The notes: generated by a model from the sequence alone, not told the origin. Shown: positions 51,142 to 59,862, numbered from the stretch's first letter. The stretch is DNA of 64,000 nt from Halorhabdus sp. CBA1104 (GCF_009690625.1 NZ_CP033878.1:744001-808000), one strand, 5' to 3'. A program made the numbers and translations.

Positions 51142-52322
51142 TGACTGGCGACGGATTCGATCCCGCGGACTTCGAGACGCGCGCGATTCACGCCGGCTGG
51201 CAACCGGATCAAGAGACTGGCGCGATCATGCCACCGATCTATGCCTCTTCGACGTTCGCTCAGGATGCGCCCGGCGAGGATCGCGGCTACGAATACTCAC
51301 GGACGGGTAATCCGACGCGAACGGCCCTAGAAGACAACCTGGCGAGCCTCGAAGGGGGCGAATACGGCCGGGCGTTCGCCAGCGGGATGGCGGCGATCAA
51401 TACGGTTTTGAACTTGCTCGAGGCGGGCGATCATGTCGTCGTCGGACGGGACGTCTACGGCGGCACCCACCGACTGTTTACCGGCGTCTACGAGGACTAC
51501 GACCTCGCTTTTTCGTTCGTCGACGCGACTGATCCGGACGTCGTGGCCGAGGCGATCACCGACGAGACCGCACTCGTCTGGATCGAGACGCCGACGAATC
51601 CCCTGCTGCAGATTATAGATATCGAAGCGATATCGGCGGTCGCGAGCGAGGGTGACGCGTTGCTCGCGGTGGACAACACGTTCGCGACGCCGTATCTTCA
51701 ACGTCCACTCGAACACGGTGTGGACATCGTGGCCCACTCGCTGACGAAATACCTCGGCGGACACTCGGATGTCGTCGGCGGGGCGCTGGTCACCGACGAC
51801 GAGCAACTCGACGAACAACTCGGCTACTATCAGAACAGCGTCGGCGCAACGCCGGACCCGTTCGGGTGTTTCCTCGTCCTTCGGGGGACCAAGACCCTCC
51901 CCGTCCGGATGGACCAACACACCGACAACGCCCGGAAGCTGGCGGCGTGGCTGGACGACCACCCGGCCGTCGAGACGGTCTATTATCCGGGGCTCGACAC
52001 CCATCCTGGCCACGAGATCGCAGCGGCACAGATGGATGACTTCGGTGGGATGCTCAGCGTCGATCTGGCGGCCGATCTCGACGCTGTCCGGGAGTTCGTT
52101 TCCAGTACCGATGTGTTCACGCTTGCGGAAAGTCTCGGCGGCGTCGAGAGCCTGCTCGAACATCCAGCGACGATGACCCACGCGGCCGTTCCGGCTGCTG
52201 AACGCCGAGAAACCGGGATTACCGACGGGCTCGTCCGGCTGAGTGTCGGGTTAGAGTCGTTCGAAGATCTGCAGGCTGACCTAGAGCAGGCGCTCGCTGA
52301 GACGGTCGCATCCAACCGATAA
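51141..52322 (+). CDS. Cystathionine gamma-lyase/synthase family PLP enzyme
   Basis: A 393-residue fold-I PLP enzyme of the Cys/Met metabolism family. Seen: FETRAIHAGWQPDQETGAIMPPIYASSTFAQ, YEYSRTGNPTRTALEDNLASLEGG, AFASGMAAINTVL, and Lys203 in HSLTKYLGGHSDVVGG. The C-terminal LGGVESLLEHPATMTHA and GLVRLSVGLE are standard. It shares a base with the CBS-like gene stop, so they are co-translated. The likely reaction is cleavage of cystathionine to cysteine; gamma-synthase activity cannot be excluded from sequence. Confidence 0.9.
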   Translation: MTGDGFDPADFETRAIHAGWQPDQETGAIMPPIYASSTFAQDAPGEDRGYEYSRTGNPTRTALEDNLASLEGGEYGRAFASGMAAINTVLNLLEAGDHVVVGRDVYGGTHRLFTGVYEDYDLAFSFVDATDPDVVAEAITDETALVWIETPTNPLLQIIDIEAISAVASEGDALLAVDNTFATPYLQRPLEHGVDIVAHSLTKYLGGHSDVVGGALVTDDEQLDEQLGYYQNSVGATPDPFGCFLVLRGTKTLPVRMDQHTDNARKLAAWLDDHPAVETVYYPGLDTHPGHEIAAAQMDDFGGMLSVDLAADLDAVREFVSSTDVFTLAESLGGVESLLEHPATMTHAAVPAAERRETGITDGLVRLSVGLESFEDLQADLEQALAETVASNR

Positions 52323-52336
52323 CAGGAAGTCTTGGC

Positions 52337-52567
52337 CTATCGAGTCGTCGAATCCATCGAGCAGGTGTCCATCCCGAGCAAGGAATACATCCCGCAACTC
52401 CCCGTCGCTGCAGTGCCAAGCATCATGAGTGCAACCACACCGAGGATCGGTGAGAGGATCGCCGGAAGCGAGACGACTTTTGCGAGGATCGCAAGCGAAA
52501 CAGCGCCCGCAAGCGCACCGAGCAGCGTCCTGACTTGGCGGTCCGTCGTACCGACGTTTTGCTCCAT
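52337..52567 (-). CDS. DUF2892 (YgaP-type) small membrane protein
   Basis: A 76-residue protein, MEQNVGTTDRQVRTLLGALAG, followed by two membrane helices and a short Cys-containing tail (TGSCGMYSLLGMDTC). This is the DUF2892 pattern, found alone or fused to rhodanese domains (YgaP). The C-terminal CxnC is typical. It converges on the PLP-enzyme pair with 14 bp between stops. A sulfur-related role is suggested by family and neighbours but unproven. Confidence 0.85.
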   Translation of the reverse strand: MEQNVGTTDRQVRTLLGALAGAVSLAILAKVVSLPAILSPILGVVALMMLGTAATGSCGMYSLLGMDTCSMDSTTR

Positions 52568-52887
52568 ACACTCACTTACACGGCCAGGGGTATAGCTTTT
52601 TGTATTGGGACGATCGGGAAGAACTGCAAGACGGAATGGTCCCAGAACACGTCCGCTACAACTCAGATGAACTCAATTGTGGATGTAGATTTGCGTATCT
52701 AAAACAATACAGCTGTCGAAGCGACGTATGCAATACCGACAAATTGCGGCCCCCTCGTGCCCTGACGCGTGGCACTTTGCCATACTGGCCTGACAACTCT
52801 TCCGTATGGAGTGTTGTCTCTCGAAAAGAGCGGGACGGTCAAAAACAACGCTTTCCACGGTGACTCCCAAAGATACTCCCATCGAAT
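52568..52887. other. Intergenic region upstream of the TetR gene
   Basis: AT-richer than its neighbours. A frame (52600-52863) is open but shows no family and an unnatural composition, so no gene is called. It should hold the divergent promoters of DUF2892 and tetR. I see no repeat or RNA gene. Confidence 0.45.
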
Positions 52888-53472
52888 ATGGATCCGGGAA
52901 AGCGGGACATCATGGAAGCGACGTACGACGCGATCAGCCAGTACGGGTACAGCGATCTGACGATCCAGAATATCGCTGACGAATTCGACCACAGCAAGAC
53001 GCTGATTTATTATCATTACGACGGACGAGACGAGCTGTTGGTCGACTTTCTCAGCTACATCCTCGACAGATTCCTCGACGAACTCCCCGATGAAGACGAT
53101 TCGCCGAGAGAACAACTTGAGAATCTCGTCGAAACCCTTCTGCCAACGACCGTTTCCGAGGAGCCGTATCGGGTCATGTTGGCGATGTTCGAGCTTCGGA
53201 TGAACGCACCACACGATACGGCCGTTCGGGACCAATACCTCGCCGTCGAAGAGACGATCACGGATCTCATCGAAGATATTCTGACACGCGGCATCGACGC
53301 CGGTGAATTCGAGGACCTCGACACGAAAGTCGAAGCCGAGTTGCTCGTCTCGTTGCTGATTGGTACGCGGACGCGTCGACTGACCGTCTATGCGCCCGAA
53401 CAGTCGATCGAGCCCTTGAAAACTGCCATTGGAGCACAAATCGATCGCATCACCACTGCCGAATGTGAGTGA
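52888..53472 (+). CDS. TetR/AcrR family regulator
   Basis: A 194-residue regulator with the TetR helix-turn-helix at 5-50 (KRDIMEATYDAISQYGYSDLTIQNIADEFDHSKTLIYYHYDGRDEL). The C-terminal helical domain is typical of TetR_C. It likely represses a nearby gene in response to a small molecule. A perfect 7-bp inverted repeat overlaps the presumed promoter of the small membrane-protein gene 180 bp downstream (53654-53672), which makes that gene a candidate target. The ATG at 52888 gives a normal TetR N-terminus. Confidence 0.92.
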   Translation: MDPGKRDIMEATYDAISQYGYSDLTIQNIADEFDHSKTLIYYHYDGRDELLVDFLSYILDRFLDELPDEDDSPREQLENLVETLLPTTVSEEPYRVMLAMFELRMNAPHDTAVRDQYLAVEETITDLIEDILTRGIDAGEFEDLDTKVEAELLVSLLIGTRTRRLTVYAPEQSIEPLKTAIGAQIDRITTAECE

Positions 53473-53653
53473 TGTCCCGAGCAGCGAACGGACAATCACT
53501 GCGCGCTGGGTTGGCTATCTATCACGTAGCCAGGGATTGCATTACCGTTGGGTCTCACCACCATCGACTGATGTCGCCTCTCCGATAACGAGCGAGGTAT
53601 CTTCCGCATACAGCCCGGTGATGACGTCTGTGGCCCCTGGGCACCACAACTTT

Positions 53654-53672
53654 AAATACTAACCAAGTATTT
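53654..53672 (+). promoter_or_regulatory. Inverted repeat, candidate TetR operator over a promoter
   Basis: AAATACT-AACCA-AGTATTT is a perfect 7-bp inverted repeat. It lies 20 bp before the ATG of the 68-aa membrane protein and within the only AT-rich stretch there (TTTAAATACT), so it overlaps the likely TATA box. The upstream gene encodes a TetR repressor. Confidence 0.55.
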
Positions 53673-53691
53673 AGGATATAGTTGAAGGAAA

Positions 53692-53898
53692 ATGCTCGAG
53701 ACCAAAACAGACCGGTATCTTGCAGTCGGTGCAATCAGTGCTGTCATTTCACTACTCCTGATGCCAATTGCGGGCGTTGTCTCTATTTATAGCGGGTACA
53801 AGGTGCATGGTGAGACCAAAGAGCTGTACAGCTACTTGCTGGTCGGCATGGGGACGATCGCACTCTTGCTCTGGATCGGCTACCTCCTGACTCTTTGA
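53692..53898 (+). CDS. Small membrane protein, 68 aa
   Basis: A 68-residue protein with two membrane helices (YLAVGAISAVISLLLMPIAGVVSIYSGY and YLLVGMGTIALLLWIGYLLTL) joined by a polar KVHGETKELYS loop. No family is recognised. It follows a TetR gene and carries a palindromic candidate operator in its promoter, so it may be inducible by the regulator's ligand. A short helical-hairpin protein could act as a stress or efflux-accessory peptide; that is a guess. Confidence 0.6.
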   Translation: MLETKTDRYLAVGAISAVISLLLMPIAGVVSIYSGYKVHGETKELYSYLLVGMGTIALLLWIGYLLTL

Positions 53899-54224
53899 TC
53901 ACACTCAGTGCCGTCCCCGATAGTCCGTTGTTTTTTCACTCAGTTCACTGGAGTCGGTAGCAGTCCAACGAGAGTGTAATCTGGGCACGACGTCGCTGAA
54001 AACCTCACCCGTGCAACTTCCGTCTCTCGCTGTCTTCCTGTTTGCGGTCGCCATCGGCGACGAAAATCGATCGAGTCGTGGCCACAGCAAGCACTGTGGT
54101 GACTTCTGGATCAATACACTCGGAGTTACTCATAGCGACAATCAGACCGTTTCTCGATGTGAAACGCTGTTCGGAGACTCATCAAAGAGCAATCCTCCTA
54201 GCCCTCATAGAGGTGTTCACTCGT
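53899..54224. other. Intergenic region upstream of the lipoprotein gene
   Basis: 326 bp with no recognisable gene. The frame of the lipoprotein is open from 54042, but that extension carries no signal sequence and lies before the twin-arginine motif, so it was not used. No repeat or RNA gene is seen. Confidence 0.45.
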
Positions 54225-55988
54225 ATGCCTTCACGCTTCAACAACGACGCTGACAGTACCATACAGACGACCCAGAGTCGACGCCGATTCCTGCTCGGAA
54301 TGGGCACTCTGACAGCAGCTTTGGCCGGTTGCAGCGGTGATACCAGTCAGCAAGCAACCGAGGCTCCGACCGACAACACAACCGACGACGGTCCGACGGA
54401 CGAGACGCCGGTCGACGACTCCCCAACGGAGACGTTCGATCCGGCGGGCGACTTGCCCTACGGCCAGTGGTTGACGAGAGACAATCGTGGGTTGTTCTTT
54501 GCCTACGCTAATCTGGACAATTTACCCGACGATACCGTCGCTGACTCTGGTGGCTCTTCGGATCGATCCGTCGATGATCCGCTGGCTCTGTATCCGCTCG
54601 TGCTCGGTGGGGCTGCTGTCGGCATTGGCCGACTGTCGCTTTCGTATGTCGGACTCGCCCAGGCCATCAACCCCAGGGCTACGTCCGACTCGACGGTGAA
54701 CGAGCTAACCATCACCAACGAGACTATAATCGCCGAGGGATCTTTCGCAACCGACCAGCTACACGACCGACTGATCGAGTCCACGGACGAAACGTTTGGC
54801 ATCGCCTACGAACAAACTAGCACAGAACGGGGATACGACCGGTACGAGCCCGTTGACGTTCCCGATTCGGTAGACGATCCGCCTGCAGTAGCAGTCACAG
54901 ACGAGACAGTCATCGCTGGGCCAGACGCCAGCCGACTCGACCAGACGATTGCCACCGACGTCGGGAATCGGTCCCGAATCTTCGAGACTGACGAAGCCGC
55001 TACAGCACTGCTCGAACAGGCCGGGACTGGCGATCTCGTGGTCGGTCAGTTCGGGGCGGCGACAAGTGAGCAACTCTTTGGGGACCTACAGCTCGATCCC
55101 GGCCCGCAGTTCAGGCCCCGCTCTGGCGAGAACGTGGTTGCGGCAGTGGATTTCGACGCGAGCAGCGACACGTTCGAAGCGCAGTTCGCCCTCGACGCGG
55201 CCGATCTCGGTGAGGGCAGACAAGAGACAATCGAGACGTCGTTCGGGACAGCGGCCGTCGACGACTCGGAATCGATCGACGTGAGTGACGGCCGTCTCAT
55301 CGCGAGTGGTACCTACAGCGTCGAGAGCCTGGGCCTGACGAGCGCCGACAGTGCTGGAGACGAGCAACTTTCGGAGGCGGCAGCTGCAGAATTAGTCGCT
55401 CCAGACGCACTCACCTTCCAGTACGAGCCCCAACCAGACCAGCAGTTCGGGGAACTCTGGGTTACAATCACCGAAGAGACCGACGCGGCGGCGATCCGAC
55501 TCGATACTGATACAGGTAATTCTACCGAAATCCGGCCCCAAGAGGGCTCTATCAGCAACGGTGATAGTATATCTGTGCCGGTCGATCAGGACGGAGACGC
55601 TGTGACTGTCTCCGTACTCAACGACGAGGGTGCAGTCGGTAAACTCACAACCCAGTCCGTCCCGACGGCCGAACTGTCCGAGGAAACAGCCAGCAAAGCG
55701 GTTCCAGAAGATGCGCTGTCGTTCACTTACGACTCACCCGACGGTGGTGAGTTCGGCTCACTCACGATCGAGGTTGTCGCAGACACCGACGCTGAGACAC
55801 TTATCGCACAGCCACAGGAGGCACCTGGACTGTTCGCTGATCGCGTCGGTTCACTGGGCAGCCACGCGCCCATCGATGTCGGTACGACCCTCGAAACGGC
55901 CGTAGAGCCAGCGGGCGAGGAAGTCATCGTGTACGCGACTGTCGACGGTGCCACTGGTGTGGTTGCCCGCTGGCAAGGTCCAACGTAA
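54225..55988 (+). CDS. Tat-exported lipoprotein, haloarchaeal, unknown function
   Basis: A 587-residue secreted protein. The N-terminus has the twin-arginine stretch SRRRFLLGMGTLTAALAGC with a lipobox (LAGC), then a Thr/Asp-rich linker (about 40-80). The rest is a soluble, acidic protein rich in beta structure, with two similar blocks (AELVAPDALTFQYEPQPDQQFGELWVTI and EDALSFTYDSPDGGEFGSLTIEV), suggesting tandem related domains in the C-terminal half. Binding partner and role are unknown. ATG 54225 is the nearest start giving a proper signal peptide. A minus-strand antitoxin remnant abuts its 3' end. Confidence 0.8.
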   Translation: MPSRFNNDADSTIQTTQSRRRFLLGMGTLTAALAGCSGDTSQQATEAPTDNTTDDGPTDETPVDDSPTETFDPAGDLPYGQWLTRDNRGLFFAYANLDNLPDDTVADSGGSSDRSVDDPLALYPLVLGGAAVGIGRLSLSYVGLAQAINPRATSDSTVNELTITNETIIAEGSFATDQLHDRLIESTDETFGIAYEQTSTERGYDRYEPVDVPDSVDDPPAVAVTDETVIAGPDASRLDQTIATDVGNRSRIFETDEAATALLEQAGTGDLVVGQFGAATSEQLFGDLQLDPGPQFRPRSGENVVAAVDFDASSDTFEAQFALDAADLGEGRQETIETSFGTAAVDDSESIDVSDGRLIASGTYSVESLGLTSADSAGDEQLSEAAAAELVAPDALTFQYEPQPDQQFGELWVTITEETDAAAIRLDTDTGNSTEIRPQEGSISNGDSISVPVDQDGDAVTVSVLNDEGAVGKLTTQSVPTAELSEETASKAVPEDALSFTYDSPDGGEFGSLTIEVVADTDAETLIAQPQEAPGLFADRVGSLGSHAPIDVGTTLETAVEPAGEEVIVYATVDGATGVVARWQGPT

Positions 55989-56049
55989 TCAGTCGATCCA
56001 GCTTCCGGGGTACTCATGTCCGTCGCCCACGACGTGTACCTCGACAGTG

Positions 56050-56191
56050 CCGCCAGCGCACGTGCCTTCCCGACGGACATACCGTCACGGGCGTACAGCG
56101 AGACTACTAACTCCCGCTTCATCGCGGACGACCGCTCCTTCTCTGAGAGCTGCAACGCGTCGTAAACGTCGTCGATTTCGATCGTCGCCAT
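56050..56191 (-). pseudogene. UPF0175-family antitoxin remnant (N-terminal ~47 residues)
   Basis: The start MATIEIDDVYDALQLSEKERSSAMKRELVVSLYARDGMSVGKARALAALSRY matches the N-terminus of the haloarchaeal UPF0175 antitoxin family (related to VapB/AbrB partners). After LSRY the frame runs into the antisense of the lipoprotein gene, so the second half is lost, probably by a deletion or recombination near 56045. In the adjacent frame an unrelated 18-residue tail (HVVGDGHEYPGSWID) ends in TGA at 55989-55991. No toxin gene is seen beside it. Confidence 0.65.
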
Positions 56192-56276
56192 CTCTGAGAA
56201 TGTGTGCGCGATTTTGAGGTTTGGCTAGCGTCTCCCGAGCGGATGACAGGCAAAGCAAGCGCTCGAAGCGGCCCAT

Positions 56277-56335
56277 TGTATGCCTGGAACACTACCGGGC
56301 GAGTTTCTACTCGTAAGCTCGGTGGTACTGAAATC
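56277..56335 (+). repeat. Repeat copy 1 (CCCGG...CCGGG hairpin plus TCTACT... element)
   Basis: This is the diverged first copy of a sequence repeated at 59032 and 59275 in the same orientation. The copies share TGTACGCCCGGAACACTACC, then GGGCGAGTTTCTACTAGTAG and CGGTGG-A-GTGAAAT. Here the first half reads TGTATGCCTGGAACACTACC and the second TCTACTCGTAAG. Confidence 0.75.
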
Positions 56336-56396
56336 GAGTACTCCATAGGCCGGCGTTCAATAAATTTACACATCTACCAAGGTTCGCCTGCCTGTG

Positions 56397-57911
56397 TCAG
56401 AATGGGTATTTATCTCTAACTGATTGGAACGCGAGTCTTCCGAGCAACTGACTGGGGCCACGTTTTGGCAGGTCGCGGACGACATCCATCGTACTCGGCG
56501 GCTCACTCCCACCGATGCCGAGTTCCCAGTCTGTCTCCGATTCGAAACGGTCCACCGCGGTCTCAACGCGGTCGCGCACAGCGTCCGCGTCCATCGTCTT
56601 CACGTCGCCATCTTCCATCAGTACGTCGCCATCCACGATCACCGTCTCCACGTCAGCCGGTGCTGCGTTATTAGCCACCTGTGCTGGGATGTTGGTCAGT
56701 GGTGTGAATTTCGGCTTCTCAACGTCGAGCAGAATGATATCGGCCCGTTTTCCGGGTTCGAGGCTCCCGATCTCGTCGTCGACACCAAGCGCCTTCGCCC
56801 CTTCGATAGTGAGCATTCGCACGAGTCCCATCGAGTCGTACTGGCCGGTCGAGCGCTTGAGGTTCGCTGCGAGCCGGGCCTGCCTCGCCTCGCCGAACAA
56901 ACTGTAGGAATCGTGCCAGTAGTGGTCGTCGATGCCCAGACCGACATCGACGCCCGCGGCGCGCAGTTCCGGCACCGGCGTCCACTGCACATCACCGTCT
57001 GTGTTCCAGTAGCTGAAGATTGACGGGCAGTGTGCCACCGACGCGTTCGCCTCGGCCGTCCGCTGGATGTCTTCATCATCGGCGAGCCGGAAGTGCGCGG
57101 CCACGAGCCGGTCGTCGAGGAGGCCGACGTCGTCAAGAAGGTCAAGCGAGTCTTCGGCTCCGTTCGAGCGCGCCATCGTGTTGCTCGCTTCCAGTTCGAG
57201 CAGGTGCGTGTGAACGAGTAAATCGGGGTGGTCGGCGGCGAGGTCGGCAGTGCGCTCCCACAGCGTGCGGGTACACGACCAGTCGTCGTGGGGGTCGATC
57301 GTCGCCCGGATGCGTCCGTCGAACGCGCCGTGGTAGTCATCTATGAACTCACGGGCGCGGTTGAACTGCTCGTCAACCGGGATATCCCAGAAGAGGTCCG
57401 AGAGCGCTACCCCGAAGAACCCGCGGAGACCCGCCTCGCCGAACGTCTCTGCGCCTCCGCTGGGACGGACATCCATTGAGTTGACGGTGGTGACACCACC
57501 CGTGAGAAAGTTCAGTGCCGCAAGTTCGTAGCCTGCCTCGGTGAGGTAGTCGTACTCTCCCGCAGCGATGTGGCCAAAGATGGCGGTCATCCCGCCCACC
57601 ATCTCCATGAGGTTGAGGTCGCTAAACGCACCGAGCAGCGGCGTCAGTTCGAGATGAGTGTGCGCGTTGACCAGACCGGGCATCACGACGGTGCCCTCGG
57701 CATCAACGAGCCGATCGGCGTCACAGGCCCGATCACGTTCTCGTGTCGTTCGCACATCGGTGATTAGACCGTCTTTGACCACGACCGTCCCGTTCTCGTA
57801 AATTCTGTTGTCTTCGTCAACAGTCATAACCACTGCGTCGTGTACCACGAGATCCGCGTCGTTAACCGTGCCCTCAGTGTTATATTCCAACTCACCGGTA
57901 GTTACCGTCAT
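56397..57911 (-). CDS. Amidohydrolase (TrzA/AtzA/SsnA-like metal-dependent hydrolase)
   Basis: A 504-residue member of the amidohydrolase superfamily. The metal ligands are H84-T-H86 in VMPGLVNAHTHLELTP, a third His in LLVHTHLLEL, a fourth in LVAAHF, and the Asp in VGLGIDDHY. The C-terminal beta sandwich domain (LEPGKRADIILLDVEKPKFTP) is typical. Members deaminate purines, S-adenosylhomocysteine or triazines. No substrate-specific residue is clear. The gene is divergent from an HTH-10 regulator, with a shared AT-rich promoter, and repeats flank the pair on both sides. The start 57911 skips an upstream 17-codon extension. Confidence 0.88.
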   Translation of the reverse strand: MTVTTGELEYNTEGTVNDADLVVHDAVVMTVDEDNRIYENGTVVVKDGLITDVRTTRERDRACDADRLVDAEGTVVMPGLVNAHTHLELTPLLGAFSDLNLMEMVGGMTAIFGHIAAGEYDYLTEAGYELAALNFLTGGVTTVNSMDVRPSGGAETFGEAGLRGFFGVALSDLFWDIPVDEQFNRAREFIDDYHGAFDGRIRATIDPHDDWSCTRTLWERTADLAADHPDLLVHTHLLELEASNTMARSNGAEDSLDLLDDVGLLDDRLVAAHFRLADDEDIQRTAEANASVAHCPSIFSYWNTDGDVQWTPVPELRAAGVDVGLGIDDHYWHDSYSLFGEARQARLAANLKRSTGQYDSMGLVRMLTIEGAKALGVDDEIGSLEPGKRADIILLDVEKPKFTPLTNIPAQVANNAAPADVETVIVDGDVLMEDGDVKTMDADAVRDRVETAVDRFESETDWELGIGGSEPPSTMDVVRDLPKRGPSQLLGRLAFQSVRDKYPF

Positions 57912-57963
57912 AGTTGCAGGTAGGACAGTATGTCCGGTGAGCGTTCTGCCGGGTATCGTCATG

Positions 57964-57976
57964 GGGTTTTTATACC
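57964..57976. promoter_or_regulatory. Bidirectional TATA element between amidohydrolase and HTH-10 genes
   Basis: GGTTTTTATACC reads as a TATA box in both directions. It is about 35 bp before the HTH-10 ATG (58008), fitting a near-leaderless start, and about 55 bp before the amidohydrolase ATG (57911), giving a short leader. One element may thus serve both genes. Confidence 0.4.
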
Positions 57977-58007
57977 GGAGGTGCTGAAACAGGCGGTACG
58001 TCTGACG

Positions 58008-58688
58008 ATGTCGTTGACTCGACTCCAGATTTCGGCGTCGTTGGCACCCTCGGTTCTCCCGTCGTTCTACGTCACAGTCACGGAGTCACCGGCGATCTCG
58101 CAGTTGCGGCTCGTTGACTGGAATCTCGCAGCAGAGGACGTGGCAACTGTGCTGTACGATGTTGACGGAGACACAGACGTGTTCGTCGATGCAGCTCGTG
58201 GGACCGACGGGATCGAGGACGTAACGGTACCTCCTTCTACCGGTGGCTCGGGATTCGTGCTGGTCACTGCGACCCCTGAGGCACTCCCGTTTTTCAGGAC
58301 CTTTCTCGTGTTGACGGCACGGGCGGGGTTACTTGTCAGGTCCCCAGTCGTGTACAGCGACTTCGAAACGAGCGGTGAGGTGGTGGGAGACGCCGAGGCA
58401 CTTCAGGCCGCAGTTGACACCGCACCAAGTACTATCGACGTGACTATCGAAGAAATCGGGTCACGCCCGTCGCTACGGACGGATCCATTGTCGAAGTTGA
58501 GCACTCGCCAGCGTGAAGCTGTTCGCCTCGCGTTTGAACACGGATACTATCGGCACCCTCGGGAGACAACACACGCAGAATTAGCCGATAAACTTGGATG
58601 TGCGCCGAACACGGTCAGCGAACATCTACAGAAAGCTGAAATGAAACTCATCAAAGCGCTCGTTTCGCAGCGTAACTCTGGGCCGTAG
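58008..58688 (+). CDS. Bacterioopsin-activator-type (HTH-10) transcription regulator
   Basis: A 226-residue regulator with the HTH-10 domain at the C-terminus (LSTRQREAVRLAFEHGYYRHPRETTHAELADKLGCAPNTVSEHLQKAEMKLI). The N-terminal 160 residues form a small sensory-like beta-alpha domain typical of short Bat-like regulators. The divergent amidohydrolase is the obvious target. The start 58008 is chosen because a TATA-like element lies 34-41 bp ahead of it, and the longer upstream frame would begin before that element. Confidence 0.9.
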   Translation: MSLTRLQISASLAPSVLPSFYVTVTESPAISQLRLVDWNLAAEDVATVLYDVDGDTDVFVDAARGTDGIEDVTVPPSTGGSGFVLVTATPEALPFFRTFLVLTARAGLLVRSPVVYSDFETSGEVVGDAEALQAAVDTAPSTIDVTIEEIGSRPSLRTDPLSKLSTRQREAVRLAFEHGYYRHPRETTHAELADKLGCAPNTVSEHLQKAEMKLIKALVSQRNSGP

Positions 58689-59031
58689 TATCGATTGGAA
58701 CTACCATCGTTCCAAATACAGTCTCTACTAGTAGATCTGAGAGGAAGGAATCTGCCGTATTCCCGTGATATTGGGGCCGATATCCCCGATAGCTAGCGTG
58801 TGGGACACTGACTCTGGGTACGACACTATTGTACGCGTTGTATCTAACATGCGTCTCCAAAGCTGACAGTTGTCAGTCACACCGCCAGACCTCATTCCAG
58901 GCTCGTCATCATCGGCAGTGTCCGAGATCTAGCGAGAAAGAGCGGGCACTACAAGTGAATCTCATTCACCGAGAGATGGTGCCCGAAGCTCTTCATATTG
59001 CTTGGAGATGATTCTAATAGGGCACACGAAA

Positions 59032-59098
59032 TGTACGCCCGGAACACTACCGGGCGAGTTTCTACTAGTAGACTCAGTGGGAGTGAACTAGTCGAAAC
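59032..59098 (+). repeat. Repeat copy 2
   Basis: The best preserved copy: TGTACGCCCGGAACACTACC followed by GGGCGAGTT, then the perfect palindrome TCTACTAGTAGA (59061-59072) and CTCAGTGGGAGTGAAC. The first part forms a CCCGG/CCGGG hairpin with loop AACACTA. Confidence 0.8.
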
Positions 59099-59274
59099 AG
59101 AGCATCCGGCGACCGAGCGGTAAGGACCCGGAAGGACCCCACTTCACTCGCGCGAACGGACGTGAGCGCGAGGCCGACGAGCGACTAACGCGAGCGAAGC
59201 GAGCGACAGGAGCGAGGACAGCTTTTGGCCGAGCTTTTGCAAGTGAGCGTAGCGAGCGCTGCAAAAGGTCGTGG

Positions 59275-59333
59275 TGTACGCCCGGAACACTACCGGGAGA
59301 GGATCTACTAGTAGGCTTGGTGGAAGTGAAATA
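59275..59333 (+). repeat. Repeat copy 3
   Basis: TGTACGCCCGGAACACTACC, then GGGAGAGGATCTACTAGTAG and CTTGGTGGAAGTGAAAT. The hairpin is intact; the palindrome has one end base changed (TCTACTAGTAGG). It begins 243 bp after copy 2. Confidence 0.8.
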
Positions 59334-59506
59334 GATGATTTGAGGCATTTAAACCGCGGATTCCGGAATATTAGTTGGAAAGCAAGTCAATATAGCTGAT
59401 CGACCTCCCGCCTTGGTGAAACCCTCAGCGACTGTCGGGAGCTTCGTGCTGCATATTGAGTGTGTAGTCAGCACGATGGCGGCGTTTAGCTGTCTATCCG
59501 GGTTGT

Positions 59507-59828
59507 CTAACTGTAGGTGAGGACCTTATCAGCATCCTCAACGATTCGAAGATATTCGTCCATCGATGATCGTGGCTGGAGTTCGTCTTCCTCCAACCCT
59601 CTTGAATCCAACACGTTCCACAAGCAGCCAACTCGCCTCCGTTCTGCGTGTACTTCAACAATACACCGTAGGGATTGACTTTTCGTGCTCAGCGTCGGGA
59701 GTTTCGACGCCGTCGTTGACGAGAAACGTCTCGATAACGTGTCCGGCATCGAGTGCCTTGTTTGCCAGTCGAAACGCATTCCGGACTCGTTCCGGGTCGT
59801 TGGTTTCGAGGATGATTGCGAGTTGCAT
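59507..59828 (-). pseudogene. DsrE-family protein, two frameshifts
   Basis: The start MQLAIILETNDPERVRNAFRLANKALDAGHVIETFLVNDGVETPDAEHEK is a DsrE/DsrF-like sulfur-relay protein. One base is missing near 59678 (minus strand AAGTCAAT, expected AAGTTCAAT) and one near 59610 (TGTTGG, expected TGTTTGG). With both restored the middle reads FNPYGVLLKYTQNGGELAACGTC and the end LDSRGLEEDELQPRSSMDEY. The conserved Cys motif CGTC is thus at the second break. About 107 codons in all, normal length. It may be a true pseudogene or two base-calling errors; it stands in a decayed part of the chemotaxis cluster. Confidence 0.7.
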
Positions 59829-59862
59829 CGTATTCGGGGTCTGGTTGTCCTGCCTGCTGGTT

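Larger units (their letters stand above)
58689..59506. other. 818-bp non-coding, repeat-rich region
   Basis: No gene is supported. It contains repeat copies 2 and 3 and an isolated TCTACTAGTAGA palindrome (58724-58735), and between the copies a stretch of GCGAGCGAAGCGAGC-type repeats (59160-59270). A pseudo-hairpin of CTTTTGCAAGTGAGCG...CGCTGCAAAAGG lies near 59234-59266. This looks like debris of a mobile or integrative element. Confidence 0.6.

Noticed and set aside
52600-52863. 87-codon frame before tetR
   Set aside because: No recognisable domain, no promoter, and its composition is unlike neighbouring proteins.
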